DNA of 64,000 bases from Pedobacter sp. MC2016-14 (GTDB lineage: Bacteria > Bacteroidota > Bacteroidia > Sphingobacteriales > Sphingobacteriaceae), in assembly GCF_020991475.1 (NCBI RefSeq), contig NZ_JAJMPA010000001.1, positions 1,302,001 to 1,366,000 of the forward strand, given 5' to 3'. The position numbers and the translations under genes were made by a program. Below are positions 10,293-18,107 of the stretch, one piece after another. The notes below the pieces were generated by a model, which ran no database searches, was not told where the DNA came from, and saw nothing but the letters and a program-made list of their open reading frames with translations. Numbering within the stretch: the first letter of the stretch is position 1; each line of letters starts with the position of its first letter.

Positions 10293-10838
10293 ATGAAGAA
10301 TTTGATCCTGGCTATATTTTTGGCCTTTACTTTTGGAAGTGTAAATGCGCAGGCGATCTTAAAAACCTCTGCCCAGGAAGTAGCGACGCCAGAATTGGCA
10401 AAACAAAGAGAGGCGCTCAAAAAAGGCATTATAACCAATTATCTGGGCCTTAAGTCCTGCCTGGTTGCATCAGATTCTGTACAAGCCGCTAAACATGCTG
10501 CTGATCTTGTAACTGCATTAGATAGGTTTAAATTTAAAAAACTGGATCTTGAGCAAATGAATGCTGCCACTACTATGCGTGGTAAAATAAAAGGACTTGC
10601 TAAAAGTATTGCCGACACCTATTCTATAAACAAGCAGCGGGGTTACTTTATGGAACTTTCTGAAGGGATGTGGAGCATCATGGAAAGGTTTGTGCCTGAG
10701 AAAACGGTATTGTACCTGCAAGAATGTCCCATGACGAGTAAGGTATGGATTAGTGATGAAAAGGAAATTAAAAATCCTTACTACCCTAAAAACATGCTGG
10801 ACTGCGGTGCCGTAAAAGCTGAGTTAGGTTCTAAGTAA
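10293..10838 (+). CDS. DUF3347-like secreted protein
   Basis: A 181-residue protein with a signal peptide (cleavage near VNAQA). The C-terminal part resembles DUF3347: it has a CPMTSKVWIS segment and a final YYPKNMLDCG motif, as seen in Bacteroidota periplasmic proteins linked to copper handling and CusB-like tails. The gene starts 2 bases after the protease stop, so it is probably co-translated with it. A Rho-independent terminator follows directly, marking the end of the module that began with the sigma factor. No catalytic residues are recognised. Confidence 0.75.
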   Translation: MKNLILAIFLAFTFGSVNAQAILKTSAQEVATPELAKQREALKKGIITNYLGLKSCLVASDSVQAAKHAADLVTALDRFKFKKLDLEQMNAATTMRGKIKGLAKSIADTYSINKQRGYFMELSEGMWSIMERFVPEKTVLYLQECPMTSKVWISDEKEIKNPYYPKNMLDCGAVKAELGSK

Positions 10839-10856
10839 GGTTAATCTATAGTGTTG

Positions 10857-10896
10857 AAAAGCCGGATTGTTTGAAAAAAACAGTCCGGCTTTTTTG
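10857..10896 (+). terminator. Rho-independent terminator after the DUF3347 gene
   Basis: A 14-bp stem beginning AAGCCGGA and closing with TCCGGCTT (one G-U pair) encloses a short A-rich loop and runs into a T tract. It sits 18 bases after the stop and closes the sigma/FecR/susCD/protease unit. Confidence 0.9.
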
Positions 10897-10987
10897 TTTG
10901 GTGGTTTAGATGATGATTAACAAAGTTTAACATAATGGTTGTTTTTTTAGCACATTGATTCGTCTACCTTAGTAAGAAAAATTAACC

Positions 10988-13702
10988 ATGCATAAAATTA
11001 TCGTTCTCTCAATCATGCTGTTAGCGTCAAATTGCTTGCTGGCACAAAATAAGGCCTCCATTAAAGGACTGCTAATTGATTCTGTTAGTAAATCACCTCT
11101 TGAATTTGCTACTGTAGCTGTAGTTAATGCAAAAGATACCTCCTTAATCTCTTACACCCTAAGTGATAAAAATGGAGTTTTTAAGCTAAATGGTATTTCT
11201 CTTGAAAGACCGACTAGAGTAATCATCTCTTACGTGGGTTACAAAACACATCGCCAGGCTCTTAATATATTAAAAGGAGAAATGCAGGATCTTGGAACGA
11301 TTATTTTGGCTACTGAAAGTTTGAACGAGGTGATCATAAAAGGCGAACGATCCCCTATTGTTGTTAAAAAAGACACAATAGAGTTCAATACAGAGGCCTT
11401 TAAAACGAGGCCAAATGCGGTAGTAGAGGATTTATTAAAGAAGCTGCCAGGTGTACAGGTAAATGCGGACGGCACAATCCAGGTAAATGGCAAATCCATC
11501 AGTAAGCTACTTATTGATGGAAAAGAATTTTTTGGTAATGACCCGAAGGTGGCCACCCGAAATCTGGATGCAGATATGATTGACAAAATCCAGGTATACG
11601 ATGACAGAGAAAATGACCCGAATCATAAAATAAGTGCAGCGAAAGTCAACAAGATCATCAATTTAAAGCTAAAAAGTAAGATCAAAAAAAGCACAATCGG
11701 TAAAATTTATGCAGGTGGGGGTTCTCGCAGCAGGTATGAAACCGGAGCGATCCTCAGCAGCTTTAGAGATACTTTGCAAGTAAGCCTGATTGGCCTGGCA
11801 AACAACTTAAGCAAAACGGGTTTCTCAAATGACGACCTATACAATATGGGCGGTTTCGGTCGTTCAGGAGGAAGCCAGATATGGGATGGCACGCTTGGAG
11901 GAAGGGGCTGGGGCGGCATAGAGAAAGTAGCTGCAGGTGGCTTTAACATCAATAATGACTATGGCAAAAAACTGAAAATAAACCTGGTTTATTTTCACAC
12001 CAACACTAAAACAGCCACCAATGGTGACGTGTTATCAGAACAGTTTTTGCCAGAAACCAAATTGACAAGCGCTTACAACTATCGGTCAGATCAGCAATCG
12101 CTAAAAAACGCGCTAAGTGGATTAGTAGAATGGAACCCTGATACCCTTAACCGCTACCGGTATGAACCTAAGCTGGAAATAAATAGTGATAAAGGCTTTG
12201 ACGAAAATACAGGAAATACATTTAACACGATTGAGCCCAGACTTACTGAAACCAATCAAAAAGGGCAGGATCTTTCAAGAAATACAAGTTTTAACCATAG
12301 CTTTTCGTATAACCGAAGGTTAAAAAAGAAAGAAGCAAGCATCAGCATTTCTCATTCTTTGTCTTTGAATACGAGAACATCAGACAATTACAGTGTAAAT
12401 AATTTAACCTCCTATACTACTTCGCTTCCGTCCGTTTTGCAGGACCGTTATATTGACAATGGATCAAAATCCAGTTCTGGGATGCTCTCAATTGAATTTA
12501 GTTATCCCATCACAAAGCAGCTATTCACAGAAATAAGTTCCGGAACCAACTATTTATCTACGAAAGAGGGGGTTTTAACATATGACAAAAATAGTCAAAC
12601 CAATGCATATGACCAGCTTTTAACGGATCAAAGCAATGAACTAAAGCGGGATCAATTCACACATAATATTCAACCGAAATTAGGCTTTAAATTTACAGAT
12701 GAATTTAAACTTAAGATTGGATTTAATGCATCGTTGCAAGACGTAAATAATCATTTTAGCAGTAATATTGGCGACATTAAAAATAGCTACTTTAATCTTT
12801 TTCCTTCCATATCACTAGAGGGCGCAGGATATTCAATCAACTACTATGAGCATATAGAACAACCGTCTATAAGTGATATTCAGCCTATCGTTAGGCAATA
12901 TAGCACCATTTCTACTTTTACCGGTAATCCGGAGCTCAAACCCAAATACAACAGGAACATCTCTGGAAGCTATTACAAGTATATTAGTGCAAAACAGATC
13001 AACATTAATGCAGGTACAGATTTAACGTTATCGCAGAACAACGTAGTTCGTAGAAATATGATTAGTGCGAATGGCGTATCATCCTCTACTCCACTCAATA
13101 GGGATGGTGGCATGAGCGGATATCTGTATGTTTATTTAGGAAAGCAATTTAAAAAATCTCAAAACTGGCAGATCGGCTTAAACACAAGCTTAAGCAGCCG
13201 GATAGATAAAAATGCTTTTTTCTTAAATGCAGATGAGGGGGTTCAATATCAATATCAGTTTCGGATTGGACAAGATGCGACATTTAATTACAAAGAATTG
13301 CTTGACTTAGCAAGCAGCTATAGTTTTTCGAAATCGATTACATCATACAAGAATGTAGACTACATTTCAAGGGATAACTATACGCATTCATTAAGCACTT
13401 CTGCTACTTTAAAGTGGCCAAAGAAAATAGTTTTAGATACTAAATACAGCTACGTGTACAATCCTCAGTTTGGTGCGGGCTTCCAAAAAAGTACGCATAC
13501 CTTAAACATGTCTTTAGCCTTGCTTATGTTTAAAAAAGACCGGGGACAATTAAAGCTTTCCGTATACGATTTGTTTGATCAAAACATTTCTAACTACAGA
13601 TCAGCGAATGAGAACAGTATAGTGACTTATTCATCAGCAATCTTAAAAAGGTATTTTTTGCTAACCTATCAATATAAACTGAATGTGTTTAAAGGCAAAT
13701 GA
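10988..13702 (+). CDS. Outer-membrane beta-barrel protein with carboxypeptidase-regulatory-like N-terminus
   Basis: A 904-residue protein with a signal peptide (ends near CLLAQ). A CarboxypepD_reg-like domain (about 23-110) is followed by a plug-like region (about 120-225; AVVEDLLKKLPGVQVNADGT, SKLLIDGKEFFGNDPKVATR) and a long beta-barrel of the outer_membrane_beta-barrel family. It is TonB-receptor-like but lacks an STN domain, has no SusD partner and has no sigma factor beside it. It stands alone after the terminator at 10857. The ligand is unknown. It could be a peptide or metal transporter. Confidence 0.88.
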   Translation: MHKIIVLSIMLLASNCLLAQNKASIKGLLIDSVSKSPLEFATVAVVNAKDTSLISYTLSDKNGVFKLNGISLERPTRVIISYVGYKTHRQALNILKGEMQDLGTIILATESLNEVIIKGERSPIVVKKDTIEFNTEAFKTRPNAVVEDLLKKLPGVQVNADGTIQVNGKSISKLLIDGKEFFGNDPKVATRNLDADMIDKIQVYDDRENDPNHKISAAKVNKIINLKLKSKIKKSTIGKIYAGGGSRSRYETGAILSSFRDTLQVSLIGLANNLSKTGFSNDDLYNMGGFGRSGGSQIWDGTLGGRGWGGIEKVAAGGFNINNDYGKKLKINLVYFHTNTKTATNGDVLSEQFLPETKLTSAYNYRSDQQSLKNALSGLVEWNPDTLNRYRYEPKLEINSDKGFDENTGNTFNTIEPRLTETNQKGQDLSRNTSFNHSFSYNRRLKKKEASISISHSLSLNTRTSDNYSVNNLTSYTTSLPSVLQDRYIDNGSKSSSGMLSIEFSYPITKQLFTEISSGTNYLSTKEGVLTYDKNSQTNAYDQLLTDQSNELKRDQFTHNIQPKLGFKFTDEFKLKIGFNASLQDVNNHFSSNIGDIKNSYFNLFPSISLEGAGYSINYYEHIEQPSISDIQPIVRQYSTISTFTGNPELKPKYNRNISGSYYKYISAKQININAGTDLTLSQNNVVRRNMISANGVSSSTPLNRDGGMSGYLYVYLGKQFKKSQNWQIGLNTSLSSRIDKNAFFLNADEGVQYQYQFRIGQDATFNYKELLDLASSYSFSKSITSYKNVDYISRDNYTHSLSTSATLKWPKKIVLDTKYSYVYNPQFGAGFQKSTHTLNMSLALLMFKKDRGQLKLSVYDLFDQNISNYRSANENSIVTYSSAILKRYFLLTYQYKLNVFKGK

Positions 13703-13851
13703 TGCAAAACAAGTTAGATGTACCATTAACCTTTGCTTTGGACTTGATGCTCTAGCGAACACGATACAGCGATAATGTGATGTCATTAATCGTAAATGAT
13801 TGTGAACTGATCCCGAAGTAAGTCTATTCTAAATTTTTATTAAAAACGTAA

Positions 13852-13896
13852 TAAGTCCATGTTTTATCCTAAAAACATGGAGTAAACGTGGACTTA
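13852..13896. repeat. Imperfect hairpin
   Basis: Inner arms CCATGTTTT and AAAACATGG form a perfect 9-bp stem with a 6-base loop. Outer arms TAAGTCCA and TGGACTTA add a second stem, with unpaired bases between them on one side. No T tract follows, so it does not look like a standard terminator. Confidence 0.5.
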
Positions 13897-14230
13897 ACAT
13901 GCAGCTGATGTGGAGGAAGCTGAGTAACAGGAGAGGTTGTGTCTTATCCTAAATAGGCTATACTGTTTAATGAATTAATTTCAATTAGATTATTGTTTAC
14001 ATTGGTTGAATTGCCGATCATGTAAGTTTCCTTTTTCTTATTTAATCAGTTTTTACAAGGTGACTTTTACTGGTTTCCAACCAATTTTAAAGGAACATTT
14101 ACAGCAAACGGTTTTGCTAGTAATGGTTCAGATGTCATAAATATGGGGCCTGCAGGGAGGTTCTTCGTACAAAAAGGGTTTAAACACCATAACTGAGCCG
14201 GATAATAAACGCATCAAGCACGATAATTTA

Positions 14231-14291
14231 TCGAGGTCTATTCGAGGTTTATCCCTGTTCTATACGGGTTCTATACGAGTTCTATGCCTGT
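14231..14291 (+). repeat. Degenerate 11-12 bp tandem repeat
   Basis: About five units of a TTCTATACGAG-like word follow each other (variants with TCTATTCGAGG, TTTATCCCTG, TTCTATACGGG, TTCTATACGAG, TTCTATGCCTG). The array lies about 210 bases before the decayed LytTR gene. Function unknown. Confidence 0.5.
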
Positions 14292-14400
14292 TTGTTTACA
14301 ACAACCTCCCTGCAACTTGCATCTTTGTCTTAGGATTTTGTCTAAGGTTAGAAATTGTTTGATGTAGGGCATTATAAAACCTCATTGTGGTTTGATTAAT

Positions 14401-14487
14401 TATTTTGCCTATTGTTTTAATATTTGATAACGCTTATATTGCCATATCTAAATGCTATAGCGTTAGACCATGTTTAACTGTTCTTTT
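14401..14487 (+). repeat. Leader repeat, copy 1
   Basis: An 87-base block just before the decayed LytTR regulator. It is repeated with roughly a dozen differences at 16773-16860. Both copies share an unbroken segment CTAAATGCTATAGCGTTAG containing the 8-bp palindrome GCTATAGC flanked by CTAA and TTAG. Position and conservation suggest a promoter/operator carried by two related regulator genes. Confidence 0.7.
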
Positions 14488-14500
14488 ATGCTCTTAAAAT

Positions 14501-15072
14501 ATGATTACTTCCTTAATTTTCGCTGAAAGTGCATCTGTTGCCGTGCTTTCAAAATTTCTCAGCTGTACACATTATGCTATTCCTGAAATTGCTACGACTT
14601 ATAAAAGTGGGGTAGCCATTCTTAAAACTCAAAAGCCAGACATGGTTTATATTGATGTGAGCTTTGTAAAAAAGCACCATATGGAGCTTAGCCACCTCAA
14701 ATCCAGAGAGCGTTTTATTTTGCTTTGCGATGATTTGGAAGACTATAACACCTATAGCTGGTTGTTTGAAGATGTGCTTCTTAAGCCATTTGATTTCGAT
14801 AAGTTTAAGATGTGTTCATTTAATTTACTGACCGGATGGGTAGCGTCACTTCTCAAAATGAAAGACCCTTCAGCAGGGGGGTATTTTACATTAAGGGATG
14901 GCAATAAACAACGGGATTTTGGAATCGACCTTGAAGATTTATTGTATATGGAGAGTTGCGGTAATTATGTCCAGGTGTTCGACGTATATGGGGGAAATGA
15001 GACGGTGAGAACAACCATGTGAATAATAAGGATAAGACTATGCTTCGGATTGGTGTAGCTTTTAGGAAATAA
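14501..15072 (+). pseudogene. Decayed LytTR-family response regulator
   Basis: The frame 14501-15022 encodes 173 residues with a receiver-like part (Asp 52 in VYIDVSF, Lys in LLKPFDF) and the first third of a LytTR domain (IDLEDLLYMESCGNYVQVF), then stops at a TGA. The rest of a normal LytTR domain (about 70 residues) is missing, but a shifted frame at 15022-15072 reads NNKDKTMLRIGVAFRK, which resembles the usual end of such proteins (KIGDxxLPIGxSYRxxF). An internal deletion with frameshift explains this best. The acidic pair near the receiver N-terminus is also lost (FAES instead of DDE). No kinase gene is adjacent. It could still be expressed as a truncated protein. Confidence 0.7.
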
Positions 15073-15081
15073 ATATATAAT

Positions 15082-15408
15082 ATGAATTTAATAACTTTAA
15101 TAGGATTTATAATAGTCCCGGTAAAACTTGAAGAGTTTTATGTTGAGCAGGAACTGGACATGGATTCAGAGGCATTGATTATTTTCATGAAAGAATCTTT
15201 AAGTATGGAATCTGAAATATATATATATCCAATAGAAGAAACGGATGATGATCTTGTTTATGAAAAAAATGGAATAAAATTTATCCAGTTTTTTCCATTA
15301 GATTATGCATTAGAGTTAATAAATTCAGATTTACAATTGATGAATAAGGGATTGACAGATCAAGCTATTGCCGAACGATTATTAGAGTATCGATTAAAGG
15401 ATGCGTAG
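15082..15408 (+). CDS. Small acidic hypothetical protein, possible orphan immunity protein
   Basis: A 108-residue, strongly acidic protein with no recognised domain. It begins with a hydrophobic stretch (MNLITLIGFIIVPV) and ends RLLEYRLKDA. It lies directly before the broken Rhs sequence, so it may be an immunity gene left from a polymorphic-toxin locus. This role rests only on context and composition. The ATG at 15082 follows an AT-rich spacer without a ribosome-binding motif. Confidence 0.5.
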   Translation: MNLITLIGFIIVPVKLEEFYVEQELDMDSEALIIFMKESLSMESEIYIYPIEETDDDLVYEKNGIKFIQFFPLDYALELINSDLQLMNKGLTDQAIAERLLEYRLKDA

Positions 15409-15421
15409 TAGTCGATCGGGC

Positions 15422-15708
15422 TTTGTCGAGTATAATGATGGTACTACACCTCAGTATAATGGAAATATCGCAAACCAATTGTGGGGCATACCAGGTAATT
15501 TAAGTCAGGTAACAGTAGAATAACATTCAATCAGAGCGGTAAAGTTGTACAGACTGATGACTATCAACCATTTGGAAAAGCGTTTATTAGTTTTGTATCT
15601 GGCAATAGGAACAACTATCTTTACGATGGCAAGGAATTGCAGGATGGGCTGGGATCAGCAACCTACGATTACGGAGCGCGCTTTTATTATGGTGAGGTGG
15701 GTAGATGA
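15422..15708 (+). pseudogene. Rhs-repeat core remnant
   Basis: Two reading frames join into the end of an Rhs core. Bases 15422-15523 read VEYNDGTTPQYNGNIANQLW and stop; bases 15529-15708 read VVQTDDYQPFGKAF, then NNYLYDGKELQDGLG and DYGARFYYGEVGR and stop. The YDGKELQD...YDYGARFY signature is the hallmark of the Rhs repeat-associated core, which normally precedes a variable toxin tip. Here the frame ends where the W of the usual GRW would stand, so the toxin tip is missing. The gene is broken by at least one frameshift and has no 5' part. Confidence 0.8.
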
Positions 15709-15985
15709 AGATGATGAGGGAGAATTGTTTTTTGATAGCTTGATTGAGGCTTCTGGACATTCTACGCTTCAAATTATTTTTTTTAAGCCTGATTTTGTTG
15801 ATCGGGTGACCAATGATCTGATGAAGTTTAATTGTGATTGGGAAGGTAGTCATGTGAGAGAATATATATCTGTTGATATACCCAAAATTGTTGTCTATGT
15901 AGACGCTAGGAAATATTTGGATCAAAAGAGAGTAGAAGGGGTCTTAGATTTTAAAGAAGCCTGCTTGTCTGACGATCATCGTTGA
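15689..15985 (+). CDS. Small hypothetical protein after the Rhs remnant, possible immunity protein
   Basis: An open frame from the ATG at 15689 gives 98 residues, acidic, ending at 15985. The frame is open upstream to 15545, but that part is the out-of-frame Rhs core, so the later ATG is preferred. It overlaps the Rhs stump by 20 bases. No family is recognised. Following an Rhs core end is the usual place for toxin tips and immunity genes; size and acidity favour immunity, but this is inference. Confidence 0.45.
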   Translation: MVRWVDEDDEGELFFDSLIEASGHSTLQIIFFKPDFVDRVTNDLMKFNCDWEGSHVREYISVDIPKIVVYVDARKYLDQKRVEGVLDFKEACLSDDHR

Positions 15986-16001
15986 TAATAGATGACCTTA
16001 T

Positions 16002-16301
16002 CTAAATTTTGATTTTCTTTTCAGGTTCTTGGTTTGTATTGAAGATATGAAGTATGTAAATTAAATTATCCTTGGGCAGGAGTTCGTAAACTAGAACGTA
16101 AGGGAACTTGGATACCACATACTGACGGTAAGCATTCACTTTAACCGGATAGAATTCAGGGTTATTAGATATTGAAGAAATTGCTTGCTCGATTACAAGC
16201 AGAAATCTCTCGCCTAAACCGAACTTTTGTTTTTCGTACCAATCGTAAGAATTTTGTAATTCATCTTTTGCAAGGGAAGCGATAATAACACGATAGTACA
16301 T
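16002..16301 (-). CDS. ParE/RelE-family toxin
   Basis: A 99-residue protein with the ParE-like layout: LAKDELQNSYDWYEKQKFGLGERFL (given here only as a position marker, residues about 9-33), then YRQYVVSKFPYVLVYEL and a basic tail. ParE toxins poison DNA gyrase and RelE types cleave mRNA; sequence alone does not decide between them. The antitoxin gene ends 11 bases upstream, a normal two-gene operon on the minus strand. Confidence 0.85.
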   Translation of the reverse strand: MYYRVIIASLAKDELQNSYDWYEKQKFGLGERFLLVIEQAISSISNNPEFYPVKVNAYRQYVVSKFPYVLVYELLPKDNLIYILHIFNTNQEPEKKIKI

Positions 16302-16312
16302 CTATGCACAAA

Positions 16313-16543
16313 TTAACGGCCTAGTAAATCTTGCTTAATTTCTGAGAAAGAAAAACCTTTATCAGTTCCAGATTTCAGCGCATTTGAACGATCATCTAGC
16401 TTCTCAATTATGGCCTGATCTTCCCACCATGGGTTAGAAGATGACTGCTTGTCAATAGAATATTTTAGTCCCAATTTATCTAAAAAGGCTTTTACTGATT
16501 TTTCAGCAGATTGATCTTCAATATTGATTGTTAAAGTTGTCAT
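16313..16543 (-). CDS. Antitoxin partner of the ParE/RelE toxin
   Basis: A 76-residue small protein that begins TTLTINIEDQSAEKSVKAFL and ends FSFSEIKQDLLGR. The frame is open further upstream (to 16618), but the ATG at 16543 is preferred because the upstream part is not protein-like and a TAnnTTTG box lies in it. Its position directly before the toxin and its size mark it as the antitoxin, of a type common beside ParE genes in Bacteroidota. It would neutralise the toxin and repress the operon. Confidence 0.75.
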   Translation of the reverse strand: MTTLTINIEDQSAEKSVKAFLDKLGLKYSIDKQSSSNPWWEDQAIIEKLDDRSNALKSGTDKGFSFSEIKQDLLGR

Positions 16544-16560
16544 CTTATTAGAGTATAAAT

Positions 16561-16568
16561 CAAATTTA
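16561..16568 (-). promoter_or_regulatory. Candidate -7 box of the parE-type operon
   Basis: The minus strand reads TAAATTTG, an exact TAnnTTTG box of the Bacteroidota primary sigma factor, ending 17 bases before the antitoxin ATG. No TTG was found at the best -33 spacing, so this is tentative. Confidence 0.35.
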
Positions 16569-16772
16569 CAATTTATTTTAACAAATACCATGCGAGTAAT
16601 TAAAGTATGTCTTCTCAATTTGTATCAGAATGCGGCAGGTATATATCCTGCTGGTGCATATTACACCTCCATCTCGCTACAACGTGAAGAATACCGGTAT
16701 CTTCTATTTATCTGTTTCTTAATTTATTAGACAATATCCTACGGCTTCTCTTTCAGGAATGAGAGATCCAAC

Positions 16773-16908
16773 TATTTTGGCCTATTGTTTTAATATGCTA
16801 CTAATCTTATATTGCGATATCTAAATGCTATAGCGTTAGATTATGTTTAAAAGTTCTTTTAATTGATAGCGACGATTATCAGGTAGATAAATTTTAATGC
16901 AAAGAGAG
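16773..16908 (+). pseudogene. Leader repeat copy 2 with N-terminal stub of a response regulator
   Basis: Bases 16773-16860 repeat the leader at 14401-14487. Directly after it, bases 16850-16897 read KVLLIDSDDYQVDKF and stop. KVLLIDxDD is the typical start of a response-regulator receiver domain. So this looks like the promoter and first codons of a second regulator gene whose body has been deleted. Confidence 0.55.
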
Positions 16909-16936
16909 ATCCATACATGCATTATACAGATCTCTC
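16904..16936. repeat. 8-bp inverted repeat
   Basis: Arms GAGAGATC and GATCTCTC are separated by 17 bases. They resemble the short dispersed intergenic repeats of many Bacteroidota genomes, but other copies cannot be checked here. Confidence 0.4.
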
Positions 16937-16940
16937 CCTG

Positions 16941-17000
16941 CGGTTCGAGATGACGGTGCGCCGGTTTGAGTTGAGGGTGCGCCGGTTCGGAATGACGGCG
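16941..17000 (+). repeat. Three tandem 21-bp units
   Basis: Units start at 16941, 16962 and 16983. The first two are full 21-mers (CGGTTCGAGATGACGGTGCGC and CGGTTTGAGTTGAGGGTGCGC are close variants) and the third is cut to 18 bases. They are clearly richer in G+C than their surroundings. Function unknown. Confidence 0.65.
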
Positions 17001-17054
17001 ATGCAAAGGTTTGGTAACAGCGTCGCGAACCTGCACAACGGTTGGACAATTTAT

Positions 17055-17906
17055 TTACAGCTTTACAACCTGACGCTTATTCCGGTAATATTTGACGCCA
17101 AAGTAAATAGCCAGAGCAAGGACAATAAATACCCACACATAAGCTAAAGCTAAAACTACCTCGGTAAACACAGACCAGCCTTCCAATAAATTTAAGCCCA
17201 GTCTTCTAAAGAACGGTGGGCGAAAATCGGATAGCCGGTCGTTGCTCACAATCATTTTTGTAACCGTGTTTTCCTGGTAAAAACTCAACGTAATGGTGCT
17301 CAGTTTTACACGGTCATCAATTTGCAGATTCTCTACCTTTTTGTCAATGTAATCATCTTTGATATACATGGCGCTCTCTACGTTGTTGCTTTTCTTTACG
17401 GCCTTTTTGTTTAGGTTTTCAATTGCTTCAACACGGTTTTGGGCTTTAAGCTCATTGGAGAGATAGTTTAGTCCTTTGTCATTAAAATCCAGAGACTGGT
17501 GGTCTATGAAAATAGCCAGCGAGCCAACAACATCTGTAAATTCATCCAGCTTGTCAGACGGTACCCTGAGTTCCATCTTTCCTTCTGTATGGTAGCCGAC
17601 AATTTCCTGTAAAGAATCCAGACTATATTTAACTGTTTCCTGTTGGGCAATGGTGCTTTCGATATTGGAAGAGGTCAGTTTGCCACCAAAGTCTTTGAGT
17701 AATTTGCTCAGCTTGATTTTAGTTTTCCGGGCATCCTTGACCCTAAAACGCATATCGGCAGTTTTGATGATTTTTTCGACGAAAGTACTGTCGGATGTTT
17801 CTGATGAACTGGCAATGGTATCAGCACTTGCATAGTCTGATTTTTTTTCGCTGTTACAGCCAAATAATGCGATGAGCATAGCCATAGCAATAATATTCCT
17901 TTTCAT
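17055..17906 (-). CDS. DUF4349-domain lipoprotein
   Basis: A 283-residue protein with a lipoprotein signal (lipobox about LFGC, Cys 17). The DUF4349 region (about 45-265) includes IKTADMRFRVKDARK, a coiled-coil-prone stretch and LSTITLSFYQ, and the protein ends in a transmembrane helix (about 245-272; VVLALAYVWVFIVLALAIYF) with a basic tail. DUF4349 proteins sit in the cell envelope; their function is not known. It is transcribed divergently from cysE. Confidence 0.9.
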   Translation of the reverse strand: MKRNIIAMAMLIALFGCNSEKKSDYASADTIASSSETSDSTFVEKIIKTADMRFRVKDARKTKIKLSKLLKDFGGKLTSSNIESTIAQQETVKYSLDSLQEIVGYHTEGKMELRVPSDKLDEFTDVVGSLAIFIDHQSLDFNDKGLNYLSNELKAQNRVEAIENLNKKAVKKSNNVESAMYIKDDYIDKKVENLQIDDRVKLSTITLSFYQENTVTKMIVSNDRLSDFRPPFFRRLGLNLLEGWSVFTEVVLALAYVWVFIVLALAIYFGVKYYRNKRQVVKL

Positions 17907-18107
17907 GATTTAATGGTTTAAAATCTGCAATCATACTGTTCATATTATCTTCAATGGCCATGAAGTTTAACAATGCTTTTTGAAATCACATTGTTGAACT
18001 TTAATACCATAACCCGGATTAGGTAACCCAAACGTAAATTAAACCCGCAGCAAAATTCATCCATTATAATTATCTTTACCTTTAGCAAGACCTAACGCTG
18101 CTGGATT

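Larger units (their letters stand above)
13703..14500. other. Gene-free stretch with decayed sequence and short repeats
   Basis: About 800 bases without an intact gene. It contains a hairpin at 13852-13896, a short open segment at about 14067-14195 that looks like a coding remnant (reads FYWFPTNFKGTFTANGFASN then stops), a degenerate tandem repeat at 14231-14291, and a leader-like block at 14401-14487 that recurs at 16773-16860. No terminator or RNA gene is recognised. The stretch looks like eroded accessory DNA. Confidence 0.6.
16544..17054. other. Gene-free stretch with leader copy and repeats
   Basis: About 510 bases between the antitoxin start and the DUF4349 gene end. It holds the possible toxin-antitoxin promoter, undetermined sequence at 16620-16770, the second leader copy at 16773-16860 followed by the first codons of a lost response regulator, an inverted repeat at 16904-16936, and three 21-bp tandem units at 16941-17000. 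No intact gene is supported. Confidence 0.6.

Noticed and set aside
13852..13896. Integron attC site
   Set aside because: The core sites of attC are not seen and no integrase is nearby.
14231..14291. Possible CRISPR array
   Set aside because: Units are 11-12 bp without spacers, too short and too degenerate for CRISPR repeats, and no cas genes are present.
16524..16730. 68-residue open frame on the plus strand
   Set aside because: It overlaps the antitoxin start and its promoter box, has no recognisable domain and starts within the opposite gene.
16941..16955. GGTTCGAGA-like word resembling a tRNA T-arm
   Set aside because: No acceptor, anticodon or D-arm pairing is found around it; it belongs to the 21-bp tandem units.
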